DNA of 64,000 bases from Paraglaciecola psychrophila 170. GTDB lineage: Bacteria; Pseudomonadota; Gammaproteobacteria; Enterobacterales; Alteromonadaceae. The notes beneath the pieces are model-generated. The model made no database searches and was not told where the DNA came from. It was given only the letters and a program-made list of their open reading frames with translations. Both the position numbers and the translations under genes were made by a program. The DNA lies in contig NC_020514.1 of the NCBI RefSeq assembly GCF_000347635.1, positions 1,674,001 through 1,738,000 of the forward strand, written 5' to 3'. Positions 9,076 through 18,211 of this stretch are shown one piece after another; position 1 is the stretch's first letter; every line of letters begins with the position of its first letter.

Positions 9076-10548
9076 TTAACTATTAACTACTCGTAATCCA
9101 TTGTGCTGACTAAGTAACCTCGCTTCCCTTTCTTTTAACTGGGTTAGGTAACCTCTGAGCGTTTTACTAATCATGGTATTTCGCTTTATTAAATCAAGCT
9201 GGGGCCAAGTGGCTCGTTCACCATTGTGGATAAGCTCTTGGATACTTTCTAAACTAGGGTTTGAAGCGATATGTTTAAGATTAGCAAACGTTGCGCTGGG
9301 TAATATATTGATATCGCCAACATATTGTTGATCAATAACAGAACGCACTTTGTGAATACCTAATCTAGCAGCACGATGACTAATAAGATTTTCAAGTATA
9401 TCAAAAGCAAAAATACTATTTACTTTGGCAACTTTTGCAGCATAGCGCCAAGTTAATCCTATCAAGCCGGTGGTATCCCTTTTGTCACGGGCTAAGAAGG
9501 GAACGGCAATCAAGTTTGTTTGACTCACAATACTATGATTCACACCATATAGACGGGCTAAACGCTCAAAAGGTAAGTCTGCCATAATCGAGCCGTCAGC
9601 AAAACGACGGTTGGGAATATAAGGGACTATCTCACCCGCTCTGTTTTTGGCTTTTAATTGCACCGGCTTAAATAATATTGGAATAGCCGTTGAAGCTATG
9701 ACGGCCTGAGTAATGATAGCGTTTGGCGAGGTTTTAGCATTTAACAAGCGTGAATGTTGATGCAAATCAGCCGGAGATACGGTGATTGTCATATGACGAC
9801 CGGTCTTTTTGAAGGCTTCTTCAAAAGTGGTTAAATCAAACAGCTCAATTAACGCATTTTCTAGGTTACTACTATCCAGCAAGCTGTCTTTGCCAAACCC
9901 TTGCCATAAACGCCATTGCTTAAATTTATGTTGAATGCTCTGGGGTTGCATAACTTCTAATAGTTCTTCATTAGTGCGCGTACCCACTAGTGCCGCAATG
10001 ATTGCGCCTGCGCTGGCACCTGAGATGACTTTAGGTAGTAAATCATGCTCTACTAATGATTTGATAACACCACAATGAAAAAAGCCAAGACCCGCACCAC
10101 CACTTAACATCAAGCAGCTACGACCGAAAGCCTGTGCTGTTTCTTCAAAAAAGGATAGTTTTTCGTAAAAGTCGATTTCATTTTCGTCGGCTTGATAGAT
10201 GTAATCCAAAGCGCCGCAGACTTCTAGAATAAACTCTTCGATCAGGTGTTTAGTGCCAAACTTAGCGTGTTGATTCAATGCCGCCGAAGCAATATTACCT
10301 AAGTTGCCATGTAAGCCTTCATGTAAAATATACATTAAGCCTGCAGCGTCACCGCTAACTCTGGCTTGTTTAATACGCTGTACTCGTTTACGAATAAGCC
10401 GGTAGTCATAGTCCTTGCATGGATCTTTGGCTTTCCATTCTTGGGCGCCAGACAATTCGTCATGAGCTTTTGCTGCTTCTAGGTACTCTTCATATGAAGC
10501 GGCTTGTGTCATGATGTCTTGTAATTCAGAAAGAAATTTATTTGACAT
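9076..10548 (-). CDS. Patatin-like phospholipase with DUF3336 domain
   Basis: 490 residues. An N-terminal DUF3336 region (about 1-140) precedes a patatin domain: oxyanion loop SGGAGLGFFHCG (149-160), nucleophile elbow GASAG (177-181, Ser179) and the catalytic Asp in RRFADGS (Asp318). Such proteins hydrolyse triacylglycerol or phospholipids; yeast TGL lipases share this architecture. No signal peptide, so cytoplasmic or membrane-associated. With the nearby WS/DGAT gene it may turn over storage lipids, which is inference. ATG at 10548; monocistronic. Confidence 0.92.
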   Translation of the reverse strand: MSNKFLSELQDIMTQAASYEEYLEAAKAHDELSGAQEWKAKDPCKDYDYRLIRKRVQRIKQARVSGDAAGLMYILHEGLHGNLGNIASAALNQHAKFGTKHLIEEFILEVCGALDYIYQADENEIDFYEKLSFFEETAQAFGRSCLMLSGGAGLGFFHCGVIKSLVEHDLLPKVISGASAGAIIAALVGTRTNEELLEVMQPQSIQHKFKQWRLWQGFGKDSLLDSSNLENALIELFDLTTFEEAFKKTGRHMTITVSPADLHQHSRLLNAKTSPNAIITQAVIASTAIPILFKPVQLKAKNRAGEIVPYIPNRRFADGSIMADLPFERLARLYGVNHSIVSQTNLIAVPFLARDKRDTTGLIGLTWRYAAKVAKVNSIFAFDILENLISHRAARLGIHKVRSVIDQQYVGDINILPSATFANLKHIASNPSLESIQELIHNGERATWPQLDLIKRNTMISKTLRGYLTQLKEREARLLSQHNGLRVVNS

Positions 10549-10816
10549 ACAAGTTTCTCAATTTACTAGTCTGACCAGATATAACCGTAATTAATTAGAA
10601 AATGCTACCCAAAATTAAAGATAATCAATTACAGCCGTCACCATAAATTTGCAATGTCGGTTAACTAGTTGTATTTAAAAAGAGTTTTATACAGATGATT
10701 ATTAACTTATGGTAGTTTAGTTTGATCATTCTAATTTCAATAGTTAGTCTGACATGAGTTAGCATATGAATTCATACATACAAAAAAATATTATTGACTA
10801 GGCGCGACTGAATTTT

Positions 10817-12034
10817 ATGCAATTAATCGATCAAATTATCACTCATTTTCCTCTGTTATCTATTCCAATCATTAGTGCTATGGTGGGATGGTCGACTAAC
10901 TTTTTAGCCGTCAAAATGATGTTTTATCCCCTTGAATTTATAGGCATCAAACCTTTTTTAGGTTGGCAAGGTTTAATACCCGCTAAGCGCCGAGAAATGG
11001 CTGAGATTGAAGTTGAATTAGTATTGGGAAAATTGCTCAGCGTCAAAGAGCTAGCAGACCGTATTGATCCCATTGAGCTAACTAAGGCCATTGAAAGACG
11101 CCTCAAGCAAACTATACGAACTATTATTAATGATGTAATGAAGGAGTCTGCACCTCAGTTGTGGGCATCCTTGCCTGTGCATGGTAAAAATCTTGTGTAC
11201 GCGCGAGTCGAAGCCGACATTCCTAATGTTGTGACTAAGATGGTGAATGACTTTAAGTACAATATTGAAGAAATAGTCGACATAAAAGAATTAGTGGTTG
11301 GGCAATTAGTTAATGCTCCCGAACTTATCAACGAGATTTTCTTGAAGTCTGGCGAGAAAGAATTTCCATTTATAGAAAAATCAGGCTTTTATTTTGGTTT
11401 TTTATTTGGTTTGCCTACCATGCTAGTTTGGATGTTTTATCCTACTTGGTGGGTTTTACCAGTGGGCGGCTTGATAGTAGGTTATGCCACAAACTGGATC
11501 GCGTTGAAGATTATTTTTGAACCCAAACATCCAATTAAGTTTATGGGGTTTACCATCCAAGGCATGTTTTTAAAGCGTCAGAAAGAAGTGTCACGGGTCT
11601 ACTCAGATATTATTGAGTCTAAATTAATGACCTCAAAAAACATCATGGAGATCGCGGTACATGGTTCAGGCTCTGGGCAATTATTGGAGTTGATTGAATT
11701 ACATGTGAATGATGCTATTGAACGTTATGTTGCCATCGCACAGCCTTATTTTGCCTTAGGGGTTGGCTCAGACTCTTACTATAAAATGAAAGAACTCGCT
11801 ACTCAGCGCATTTTTAATGACTCAGAAAAGTACTTGGCGTATGCCTACGAATATACTAATAAAGCATTACGAATTGGTGATGACTTGTGTCAACGCATGG
11901 AGGCTTTATCGCCTGAAGAATTTGAAGGCGTGCTTCGCCCAGCTTACGAAGCCGATGAATGGAAGTTGATTGTAACGGGAGCCTTATTAGGCATGGGTGC
12001 AGGTTTTATGCAGTTGTACCTAGTGTTTATGTAA
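10817..12034 (+). CDS. DUF445 family membrane protein
   Basis: 405 residues. The N-terminus ISAMVGWSTNFLAVKMMFYP and the second copy VGYATNWIALKIIFEPKHPI show the internal duplication typical of DUF445 (YheB-like) proteins, each with the motif G-TN--A-K--F-P. Hydrophobic segments lie near residues 12-30, 192-225 and at the extreme C-terminus (VTGALLGMGAGFMQLYLVFM). The function is unknown; an inner-membrane location is expected. Followed 70 bases later by the CIA30 gene on the same strand. Confidence 0.88.
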   Translation: MQLIDQIITHFPLLSIPIISAMVGWSTNFLAVKMMFYPLEFIGIKPFLGWQGLIPAKRREMAEIEVELVLGKLLSVKELADRIDPIELTKAIERRLKQTIRTIINDVMKESAPQLWASLPVHGKNLVYARVEADIPNVVTKMVNDFKYNIEEIVDIKELVVGQLVNAPELINEIFLKSGEKEFPFIEKSGFYFGFLFGLPTMLVWMFYPTWWVLPVGGLIVGYATNWIALKIIFEPKHPIKFMGFTIQGMFLKRQKEVSRVYSDIIESKLMTSKNIMEIAVHGSGSGQLLELIELHVNDAIERYVAIAQPYFALGVGSDSYYKMKELATQRIFNDSEKYLAYAYEYTNKALRIGDDLCQRMEALSPEEFEGVLRPAYEADEWKLIVTGALLGMGAGFMQLYLVFM

Positions 12035-12104
12035 CACATCGGCTCATCATGCAAAGTGAACGTTGAAAGTTAATCTAATTTTTTATTCCTGACGTATTAC
12101 TATT

Positions 12105-12644
12105 ATGAAAATAATCTTAATTGTCTTGTTTATTATGAAATGTGCCAATGTATCGGCCCAGTGGAAAGTCGATTTTTCCAGTGCTGAAGAACTTAATTAC
12201 TGGTATCGGGTTAACGATAGTGTAATGGGTGGGTTATCGCAGTCGAATCTACGGGTCGTGGATAATGTTGCTTATTTTGAGGGTGAACTTTCTCTAAAAA
12301 ATAATGGCGGGTTTGCCTCGGTTAGGCGTGTAGGCCCAGTCTCCCTTATAAGCGGCAATACGCCTATATCGATAGACGTGAATGGTGATGGGCGAAGTTA
12401 TCAGCTTCGCCTCAGAACCGATAAGGGGTTTGATGGGGTGGCATATGTTGCAACATTTTCTACTCCCCTTGATACATGGCAAACTTTGTCTTTTAAAGAG
12501 GATGATTTTATTGCTCAATTCCGAGGACGTCTTGTGAGCCGTGCTCCGGCTCTATCATTTGCTGAGGTTACACAAATAGGCTTTATGCTTGCAGATAAGC
12601 AGCCTGGTCCATTTAAGTTATCAATAAAAAATATTGGTCAATAA
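12105..12644 (+). CDS. CIA30 family protein
   Basis: 179 residues with a signal peptide (about 1-18, ...NVSA) and a CIA30 (complex I intermediate-associated protein 30) beta-sandwich, a galactose-binding-like fold. The diagnostic region WYRVNDSVMGGLSQSNL lies at residues 33-49, followed by FEGELSLKNNGGFASVR. In bacteria its role is undefined; export here argues against a direct complex I assembly role. A weak convergent hairpin (AATAACAG / CTGTTATT, 12640-12666) overlaps the stop codon. Confidence 0.88.
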   Translation: MKIILIVLFIMKCANVSAQWKVDFSSAEELNYWYRVNDSVMGGLSQSNLRVVDNVAYFEGELSLKNNGGFASVRRVGPVSLISGNTPISIDVNGDGRSYQLRLRTDKGFDGVAYVATFSTPLDTWQTLSFKEDDFIAQFRGRLVSRAPALSFAEVTQIGFMLADKQPGPFKLSIKNIGQ

Positions 12645-12668
12645 CAGCACTTGAAAGCCTGTTATTAT

Positions 12669-13439
12669 TCACTCACTTTTATCTAACAAATTAAATATAC
12701 TTACCAGAGACTGAGTTAGCTTGTGTTTAGGGGCGAGTAAAATTAGTGGTTTTTTAGCTTGATGTGACTCGCGCATCTTAACCGACTGACCGATGTACTC
12801 TGATAACACCGGAAACCCTTCTGCTATTAATTCATTCACAATTTGTTTGGGTAAGTTTGCATTAGTCATATATTGATTGGCAATGATGCCTTCTATTTGC
12901 AAACCCTCGTTATGATCCTCTTTTATTTCTGCAATTTTCCGTTGCAAACTATACAACCCTTGCCTAGCGAAGTCGTCGCAATCAATCGGTATCAAACATC
13001 GTTGTGCAGCAATTAACGCTGACATACTATAAAAATTAAGTGCTGGTGCGGTATCAATAAATATGTGCTGATAGGTGCCTTTCAGTGAATCTAATGCTTC
13101 TCGTAGTTTATAAATTTTATGCCTGCTGTCTAATTCGCTTTCTAACTCCGTTAAACGTTCTGAACCTGCAATAATATCTAGACCCTTAACTTGTGTTGGA
13201 TGACAGAAATCAGTGGCAGGGCGACGATGCAGATGAAAGGTAATGGTTTGTTCAAATAGATCAGCTATGCTGCTTTCTTTGGGCATATCAGTAACATTCA
13301 GATAGGCGGTGCTATTGCACTGCGTATCTAGATCAATGAGGAGGGTGCGGTATCCCTGAGTAGCAGAAATAGCGGCAAGGTTTACAGTCAAACTTGACTT
13401 CCCCACACCACCCTTTTTGTTGAACAACACTCTTATCAT
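12669..13439 (-). CDS. ParA family ATPase (orphan)
   Basis: 256-residue Walker-type ATPase. The deviant Walker A box KKGGVGKSS (8-16), LLIDLDTQCNST (Walker A') and FIDTAPAL (Walker B) define the ParA/MinD class. No parB gene or parS-like repeat lies beside it, so it is not a standard chromosome or plasmid partition pair. Related orphan ParA proteins position other cargo such as storage granules, flagella or chemoreceptors; the cargo here is unknown. Divergent from the TetR gene, convergent with CIA30. Confidence 0.88.
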   Translation of the reverse strand: MIRVLFNKKGGVGKSSLTVNLAAISATQGYRTLLIDLDTQCNSTAYLNVTDMPKESSIADLFEQTITFHLHRRPATDFCHPTQVKGLDIIAGSERLTELESELDSRHKIYKLREALDSLKGTYQHIFIDTAPALNFYSMSALIAAQRCLIPIDCDDFARQGLYSLQRKIAEIKEDHNEGLQIEGIIANQYMTNANLPKQIVNELIAEGFPVLSEYIGQSVKMRESHQAKKPLILLAPKHKLTQSLVSIFNLLDKSE

Positions 13440-13527
13440 TTTCTACCTCGGTTAATACTTTAGTCTTTTCATATTATTAAAGAAGCAAAAGCTTTATTTT
13501 CAAATACTTGCACTAGATATAAACAGT

Positions 13528-13554
13528 ATGTCAATCTATCGTTAAGATTGACAT
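13528..13554. promoter_or_regulatory. Palindromic operator upstream of the TetR gene
   Basis: ATGTCAATCT (13528-13537), 7-base spacer, then the exact reverse complement AGATTGACAT (13545-13554). It lies 30 bases before the regulator's ATG and between it and the divergent parA gene. The right arm contains TTGACA (13548-13553), a perfect -35 hexamer, so a bound repressor would block this promoter. It is most simply the TetR protein's own operator. Confidence 0.72.
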
Positions 13555-13583
13555 GTTCCATCACATTTATTGGTAATCATAAA

Positions 13584-14234
13584 ATGAAAACGGCTGAACG
13601 TATATTAATAACTTCCCTTGATATCTTTAATCAAAAAGGCGAAAACAACGTTAGCAGTGTCGAGATTGCAATGGAATTAGATATCAGTCCTGGAAATTTG
13701 TATTATCATTTTAAAGGTAAGGAAGTCATAGTGGGTGCCTTATTTGATATTTATCAAGATCAGTTGCGCGGCATTATTGATGCTCCGAGCAAACAAATAG
13801 ATACTTCTCTTAGCATTGAAGATTTTTTTTATTATCTCTACCTGATTATTGAAAAGAATCATTTGTTTCGTTTTTTATATCGAAACCCTACCGATTTAAC
13901 TGATAAATACCCTATTGTGGCCAAAGGATTTATCAGGTTGATGGCCGCTCAAGAACGTTGCGTTACTGAGCTTTTGGCGCAGTTTGTAGTTCAAGGTACT
14001 ATTACTGCTTCTGCTGGCCAGTGTAATCAAATGGTCGAGATCATCGGATTAGTCTTTAGTCAGGCGGGAAATTATTACGCTTTAAAAGGTCACGATATCA
14101 ATGGTGATGAATATTTATATAAAAGTTTGTCAGCAATTTTATTCGCGTTATTACCTCACATCAATATAGAGTCAGGTGAGTTACATCATCTGCAAGAAGC
14201 GATAGTCAATCACGAATTCACCAATGATGCATAA
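13584..14234 (+). CDS. TetR/AcrR family transcriptional regulator
   Basis: 216 residues. N-terminal helix-turn-helix: TAERILITSLDIFNQKGENN followed by VSSVEIAMELDISPGNLYYH and FKGKEVIVGALF, the canonical TetR DNA-binding domain. The C-terminal ligand domain is of the TetR_C type common beside lipid genes. I start at the ATG 13584; the longer frame from 13548 would begin inside the 27-base palindrome. The gene is followed after 42 bases by a WS/DGAT gene, so a role in neutral-lipid synthesis is likely (inferred). Confidence 0.9.
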   Translation: MKTAERILITSLDIFNQKGENNVSSVEIAMELDISPGNLYYHFKGKEVIVGALFDIYQDQLRGIIDAPSKQIDTSLSIEDFFYYLYLIIEKNHLFRFLYRNPTDLTDKYPIVAKGFIRLMAAQERCVTELLAQFVVQGTITASAGQCNQMVEIIGLVFSQAGNYYALKGHDINGDEYLYKSLSAILFALLPHINIESGELHHLQEAIVNHEFTNDA

Positions 14235-14276
14235 TGAACTAAAACGTGTTGTGTATCAGCATAAAAGGATAACGTT

Positions 14277-15722
14277 TTGAGTAAAAAACTAACGTTTTTA
14301 GATAAGACCTTTTGGATTACTGAGTCTGAAGACAATCCAAAACATGTTGCAAGTTTGCAACTGCTGAAAATGCCAGCCAATGCCTCAAGCGATTATGTGG
14401 ATAAGTTATTAGCAGAATTGCGATCTTCTGAACAAGCTAGCGCCCCTTTCAACTGTCGAGTCAGTACCTTGATGGGTTACCCGCTTAAGTTTGTAGCGGT
14501 TGAGCGGATAGATATGCATTACCATGTGCAACTGCATACTATTGCTGACTTGAATGATAAGACTGCTTTACATAAATTTGTGGCTAGTCTGCATGAGCCT
14601 TGGCTAGATAGAGATAAACCGCTTTGGCAATTCCATTTAATAAAAGACAACAATTCCAAGCAGTTCGCTTTGTATATCAAAATTCACCATATGTGTGGCG
14701 ATGGTAGTACCTTAATCCGTTGGTTTCAGGCTGGTTATAGTCAGAGTCCGATTACTCAGGGGTTTGTACCTGTTTGGTCAATGGACCGAACCCAAAGAAA
14801 ACGTGATAAAACACCCTGGTTCAAAGCCGTATTTGGCGGACTGTGTGGGTTTGTCATAGCCGTAAAAGATTTAATTTGGATTTGGTTTAGATTATTGCTC
14901 AAGCTACTAAGAATTAATAAAGACTATATGCCGTTGCCTTTTACCGGCACAAAAACTGTGCTAACAGGGCAGGTAAAAAAAGGTCGAGCTGTGGCGACAT
15001 TGGATATCGATTTTGATCGCGTTAAAACGCTAAGTAAACGTTTAAGAGCGTCAGCCAATGAGGTGATGTTATGTGTGTTTGATATCGCTGTACACAGGCA
15101 GCTCACAGACTATGGACAGACGTTTGAAAAAGCGCTATTCACTAATATGCCGATTAACCTTCGCAAACCTGGTGAGACAACCTACGGTAATAAAATTGCC
15201 ATAGTACCCGTGCAGTTAGCCCATGGGCATGTTGATCCTTATCTCAGACTCAGAGAGATTATTGAAAATCATCGGAAAGTCAAAAAAGCTGCAAAGGCAT
15301 CGCATCCAGCATCATTTAGTTATTACACCTTATTAATTCAGGCCTACGCTATCATGTTCGAAATGTTAGGTTTGTCGAATTGGGTTAAACCCATCGCTAA
15401 TATTTTGGTCTCAAATATGCCTGGACCCTCTGAAATAATGTACTTCAAAGATAGCCAACTGCTTGCTACTTACCCTATTTCAACCATTACCCCTGGTGGC
15501 GGAGTGAACATTACAATGGTGACTTATAATGGACAAGCTAACATCGGTCTTGTTTGCTGTAACAATAATATTGATAGCTTAGAACCATTAGCCCAATATT
15601 GTCTGGAAGCGTTTGATATGCTTGAAAAATGTATCGATGATCCTAGTCTTAATACTGATGATATAGGCGAAAAAATGAATGAAGAGGACACATCAATTGC
15701 GGATAATGAACCATTTAAATAA
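14277..15722 (+). CDS. Wax ester synthase / diacylglycerol acyltransferase (WS/DGAT)
   Basis: 481 residues of the bifunctional WS/DGAT family, which uses acyl-CoA to esterify fatty alcohols or diacylglycerol into storage lipid. The acyltransferase motif HHMCGDG (137-143) supplies the catalytic His138 and Asp142 of HHxxxDG; the conserved PLWQFHLI precedes it and a C-terminal SNMPGP (usual family pattern SNVPGP) is present. The start is TTG at 14277 with AAGGAT upstream. It probably forms an operon with the TetR gene. Membrane-associated segments occur around residues 180-215. Confidence 0.92.
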   Translation: MSKKLTFLDKTFWITESEDNPKHVASLQLLKMPANASSDYVDKLLAELRSSEQASAPFNCRVSTLMGYPLKFVAVERIDMHYHVQLHTIADLNDKTALHKFVASLHEPWLDRDKPLWQFHLIKDNNSKQFALYIKIHHMCGDGSTLIRWFQAGYSQSPITQGFVPVWSMDRTQRKRDKTPWFKAVFGGLCGFVIAVKDLIWIWFRLLLKLLRINKDYMPLPFTGTKTVLTGQVKKGRAVATLDIDFDRVKTLSKRLRASANEVMLCVFDIAVHRQLTDYGQTFEKALFTNMPINLRKPGETTYGNKIAIVPVQLAHGHVDPYLRLREIIENHRKVKKAAKASHPASFSYYTLLIQAYAIMFEMLGLSNWVKPIANILVSNMPGPSEIMYFKDSQLLATYPISTITPGGGVNITMVTYNGQANIGLVCCNNNIDSLEPLAQYCLEAFDMLEKCIDDPSLNTDDIGEKMNEEDTSIADNEPFK

Positions 15723-15767
15723 TTAACATCATTAGATGAATTTTTTTGAATTATATTATGAATAAAC

Positions 15768-17222
15768 ATGCTCGATAAAAACAATAATTCTAGTTATACA
15801 GTCTCGATCGATATATTGGTTAATGCCATCTCGGGTGTAAAATTTGAAAGGCCTTCTCTTTACTAACAAGCGGCCGATTATTTTAGAAGCGAGCCTGTCA
15901 ATAAACAAAAATTAACGCAACTGAAAGCTCAGATACGCGAAGTAAAGTTATCGCTACAAACTGAGTCTGGCAAAAGTGCAAGGTTGTTAGAGCAACGGTT
16001 GGAGTATTTGTATAAAAAGTACCTGGTTGAACATTTAAGTCAGCAGGATTTAAGAATAAGAAGGTTGAACAATGCCATTGACGTATGTCTAGACATATTG
16101 TCTTTGAGTGAAGGTGAGGATTATGAAAGCACGCAACTTAAAAGTGCAAAATTTCTGACTACATTGGTGCTTTTCTCCCCTGAGAATGACAAAAAACTTG
16201 CTGAGTTACATCATCGTTTAAAGCCTGCATATAAAGCTGTTTTGGGTTTAAGATTATTAGATAAGTTGGTGACTGATGATGTCATAAAAAACGCCTATAT
16301 GATGAAGGATTACGATGCCGATAAGCGTTATGAGCCAGATACAACTAATTTTGAATGTTATACACAAGCTGTTATTTTACCTATTATGCTGGCTGCGATT
16401 TTTCAAGATGTTGGCCTGCAACATCCATCATTAATTCAGCTGTTAGAAGGCGAAGAAGGTAATAAAGACAGGTTTCGATTGTTAGAAAATCAGGAACGTG
16501 CAGAAATGCTTGCTTTAAATTATCAACACACGCTTGATTACCTTAAAAATGGTTTAGGTTGCCAGCAAGCTGGTGCTGAAAAAGAGCAAGAAATTACAGC
16601 GTTTGATGAGGCAGAACAAAAGCGACTTAAGTTTCAATTAGGCTTAGTGCTGGATGCTAATTCATCAAAACGAGGCACCAGTGAAATTATAAAAATTCCG
16701 CAAATTTACTCTTCAGTCATTTTTTCTACTAAGCGTGATTACCAACGTAAAAATTTACCTACTGCTTCAATGCTCATAGCCCAACTTGCAATTAAGAAGG
16801 CCATAAGCCCTGAGGTGTCTGATGTGTTTATGAGTATAGTAGGTCGGTTTCCGCTAGGATTTGGTATCACATATATCGCCCAAGATCAGGACGGAAATGA
16901 ATTAGACTTTTATGAATATGCAATAGTCTCAAGGTTAAATCCTCCAGAGCCTACCCAAGCTATTTGCAGGCTTGTAACCAAAAAGATGATGTTTTTGCCT
17001 TACGGCATAACGGATGTTATTAAAAAATCGCAGAACTTACATTTTCAAGCTGCACGAAGAAAACTAATCAAAATTGATCCCAAACGATTGGCTGAAGTGA
17101 TGGAAAAATTATCCCATAATTATGGGGTTGGAAATAATAAACCACTTATTCCTTATTTTTGGGAGCCTAATGAATACTTTTTTGTTCAGGGAAATCAGAA
17201 TTTATGGAGTAGCCGCAAATAA
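15768..17222 (+). pseudogene. Hypothetical protein gene interrupted by one in-frame TAA
   Basis: From ATG 15768 the frame reads 32 codons to TAA at 15864-15866 and then continues in the same frame without interruption to 17222. The part just after the stop (KLTQLKAQIREVKLSL, then RLLEQRLEYLYKKY) looks like genuine coiled-coil protein, yet no ATG, GTG or TTG exists between the TAA and the TTG at 15984. So either translation restarts at that TTG (412 residues; no proper ribosome site), the stop is read through, or the gene is a fresh pseudogene (a full product would be about 484 residues). The protein, rich in charged helices, was not recognised. Confidence 0.6.
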
Positions 17223-17230
17223 AAAAGCGG

Positions 17231-17947
17231 TTAGAATTTAAACCTTAAATGATTATCTTCAACTACCACCTCTTTGCCATATTGGATAAATAAACCTTCT
17301 TCAAAGTCGTCTATGTCTAAGCTATATTGCATCTCCTCACTAGCAGCTAGTTTAATGATAATGTTTTCAATTTGTGGTTTGTGGTAATCCAATACCTTTT
17401 GTTTACTTCCACTTAGATACATTTGCAAATAGCTATTGACTTCAGAAGTCGTGGTACCTGTCATAATATTAAAGGCGGTTTTCATGGTACCCGTCATCAT
17501 AGACAATACTGGGCTTGGGACAAATTGATTAATCAGGCTAGAGGTATCTTTTAAAATTGAATATTCATCGTTTAACATACGAATACCAGTGATGCGTATA
17601 GCAGTAAGTAACACGTTTTTTGTGGTGTGATCGTATAAGGGTATGGCTTGCACTACTAACATAACATGAGCACGGTAAATTGGGTTGGCAATATAGGTGA
17701 CTTCAATGCCGCCTAACACTTCTGCTTGAATGTAAGTGGCGTTGATGGGCATTGAAATGTTGACTTTTGAGAGGGTAAAACGTCCTTCACCTCGAGGCAC
17801 AGAAATAGGAAATGAAAGCGGCAAGTGAGGCTGAATTAATTGACTAATATCATCCACTGAGTAATCTACGTGGGTCAGTCTTTTAAAGTGAATAAGATAC
17901 TTAGCAAAAAACCTGCGAAGTGATATTTTGATAGATTCTGAACCCAA
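17231..17947 (-). CDS. Putative lipid-binding protein, DUF1439/YceB-like
   Basis: 238 residues. The central part (FPISVPRGEGRFTLSKVNIS, then PINATYIQAEVLGGIEVTYI) and the alternating beta pattern resemble DUF1439 (YceB-like) proteins with an SMP/BPI-like fold, but there is no lipoprotein signal, so the assignment is tentative. The start is TTG at 17947 with GGGGA nine bases upstream. It is convergent with the interrupted hypothetical gene, only eight bases apart. The role in the cell is unknown. Confidence 0.6.
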   Translation of the reverse strand: MGSESIKISLRRFFAKYLIHFKRLTHVDYSVDDISQLIQPHLPLSFPISVPRGEGRFTLSKVNISMPINATYIQAEVLGGIEVTYIANPIYRAHVMLVVQAIPLYDHTTKNVLLTAIRITGIRMLNDEYSILKDTSSLINQFVPSPVLSMMTGTMKTAFNIMTGTTTSEVNSYLQMYLSGSKQKVLDYHKPQIENIIIKLAASEEMQYSLDIDDFEEGLFIQYGKEVVVEDNHLRFKF

Positions 17948-18211
17948 ACTAATGCTTCCCCATAGATATTTATGATAACGCTATATTCATCCTACATTTT
18001 ATAACTAATTGAATTTTATTGTATAAAGTTATTTTGTTGGACGATGTTCAAGTTTACAAGAAAGTAACACTAAGATAGCTTTCTTGATACAATCACTGGT
18101 ATGACATCAGATGAGTTTGCTTAATGTTGTTGCCGTTGACATTCCTGTTTCAACGGCTAACTATTAAGTAACAAGTCCTAATATATTTACTTCAAATAAG
18201 TAACCGATTTT

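Noticed and set aside
12640..12666. Hairpin AATAACAG / CTGTTATT at the CIA30-parA junction as a terminator
   Set aside because: Stem is short and AT-rich with an 11-base loop and no T run; too weak to list as a firm terminator.
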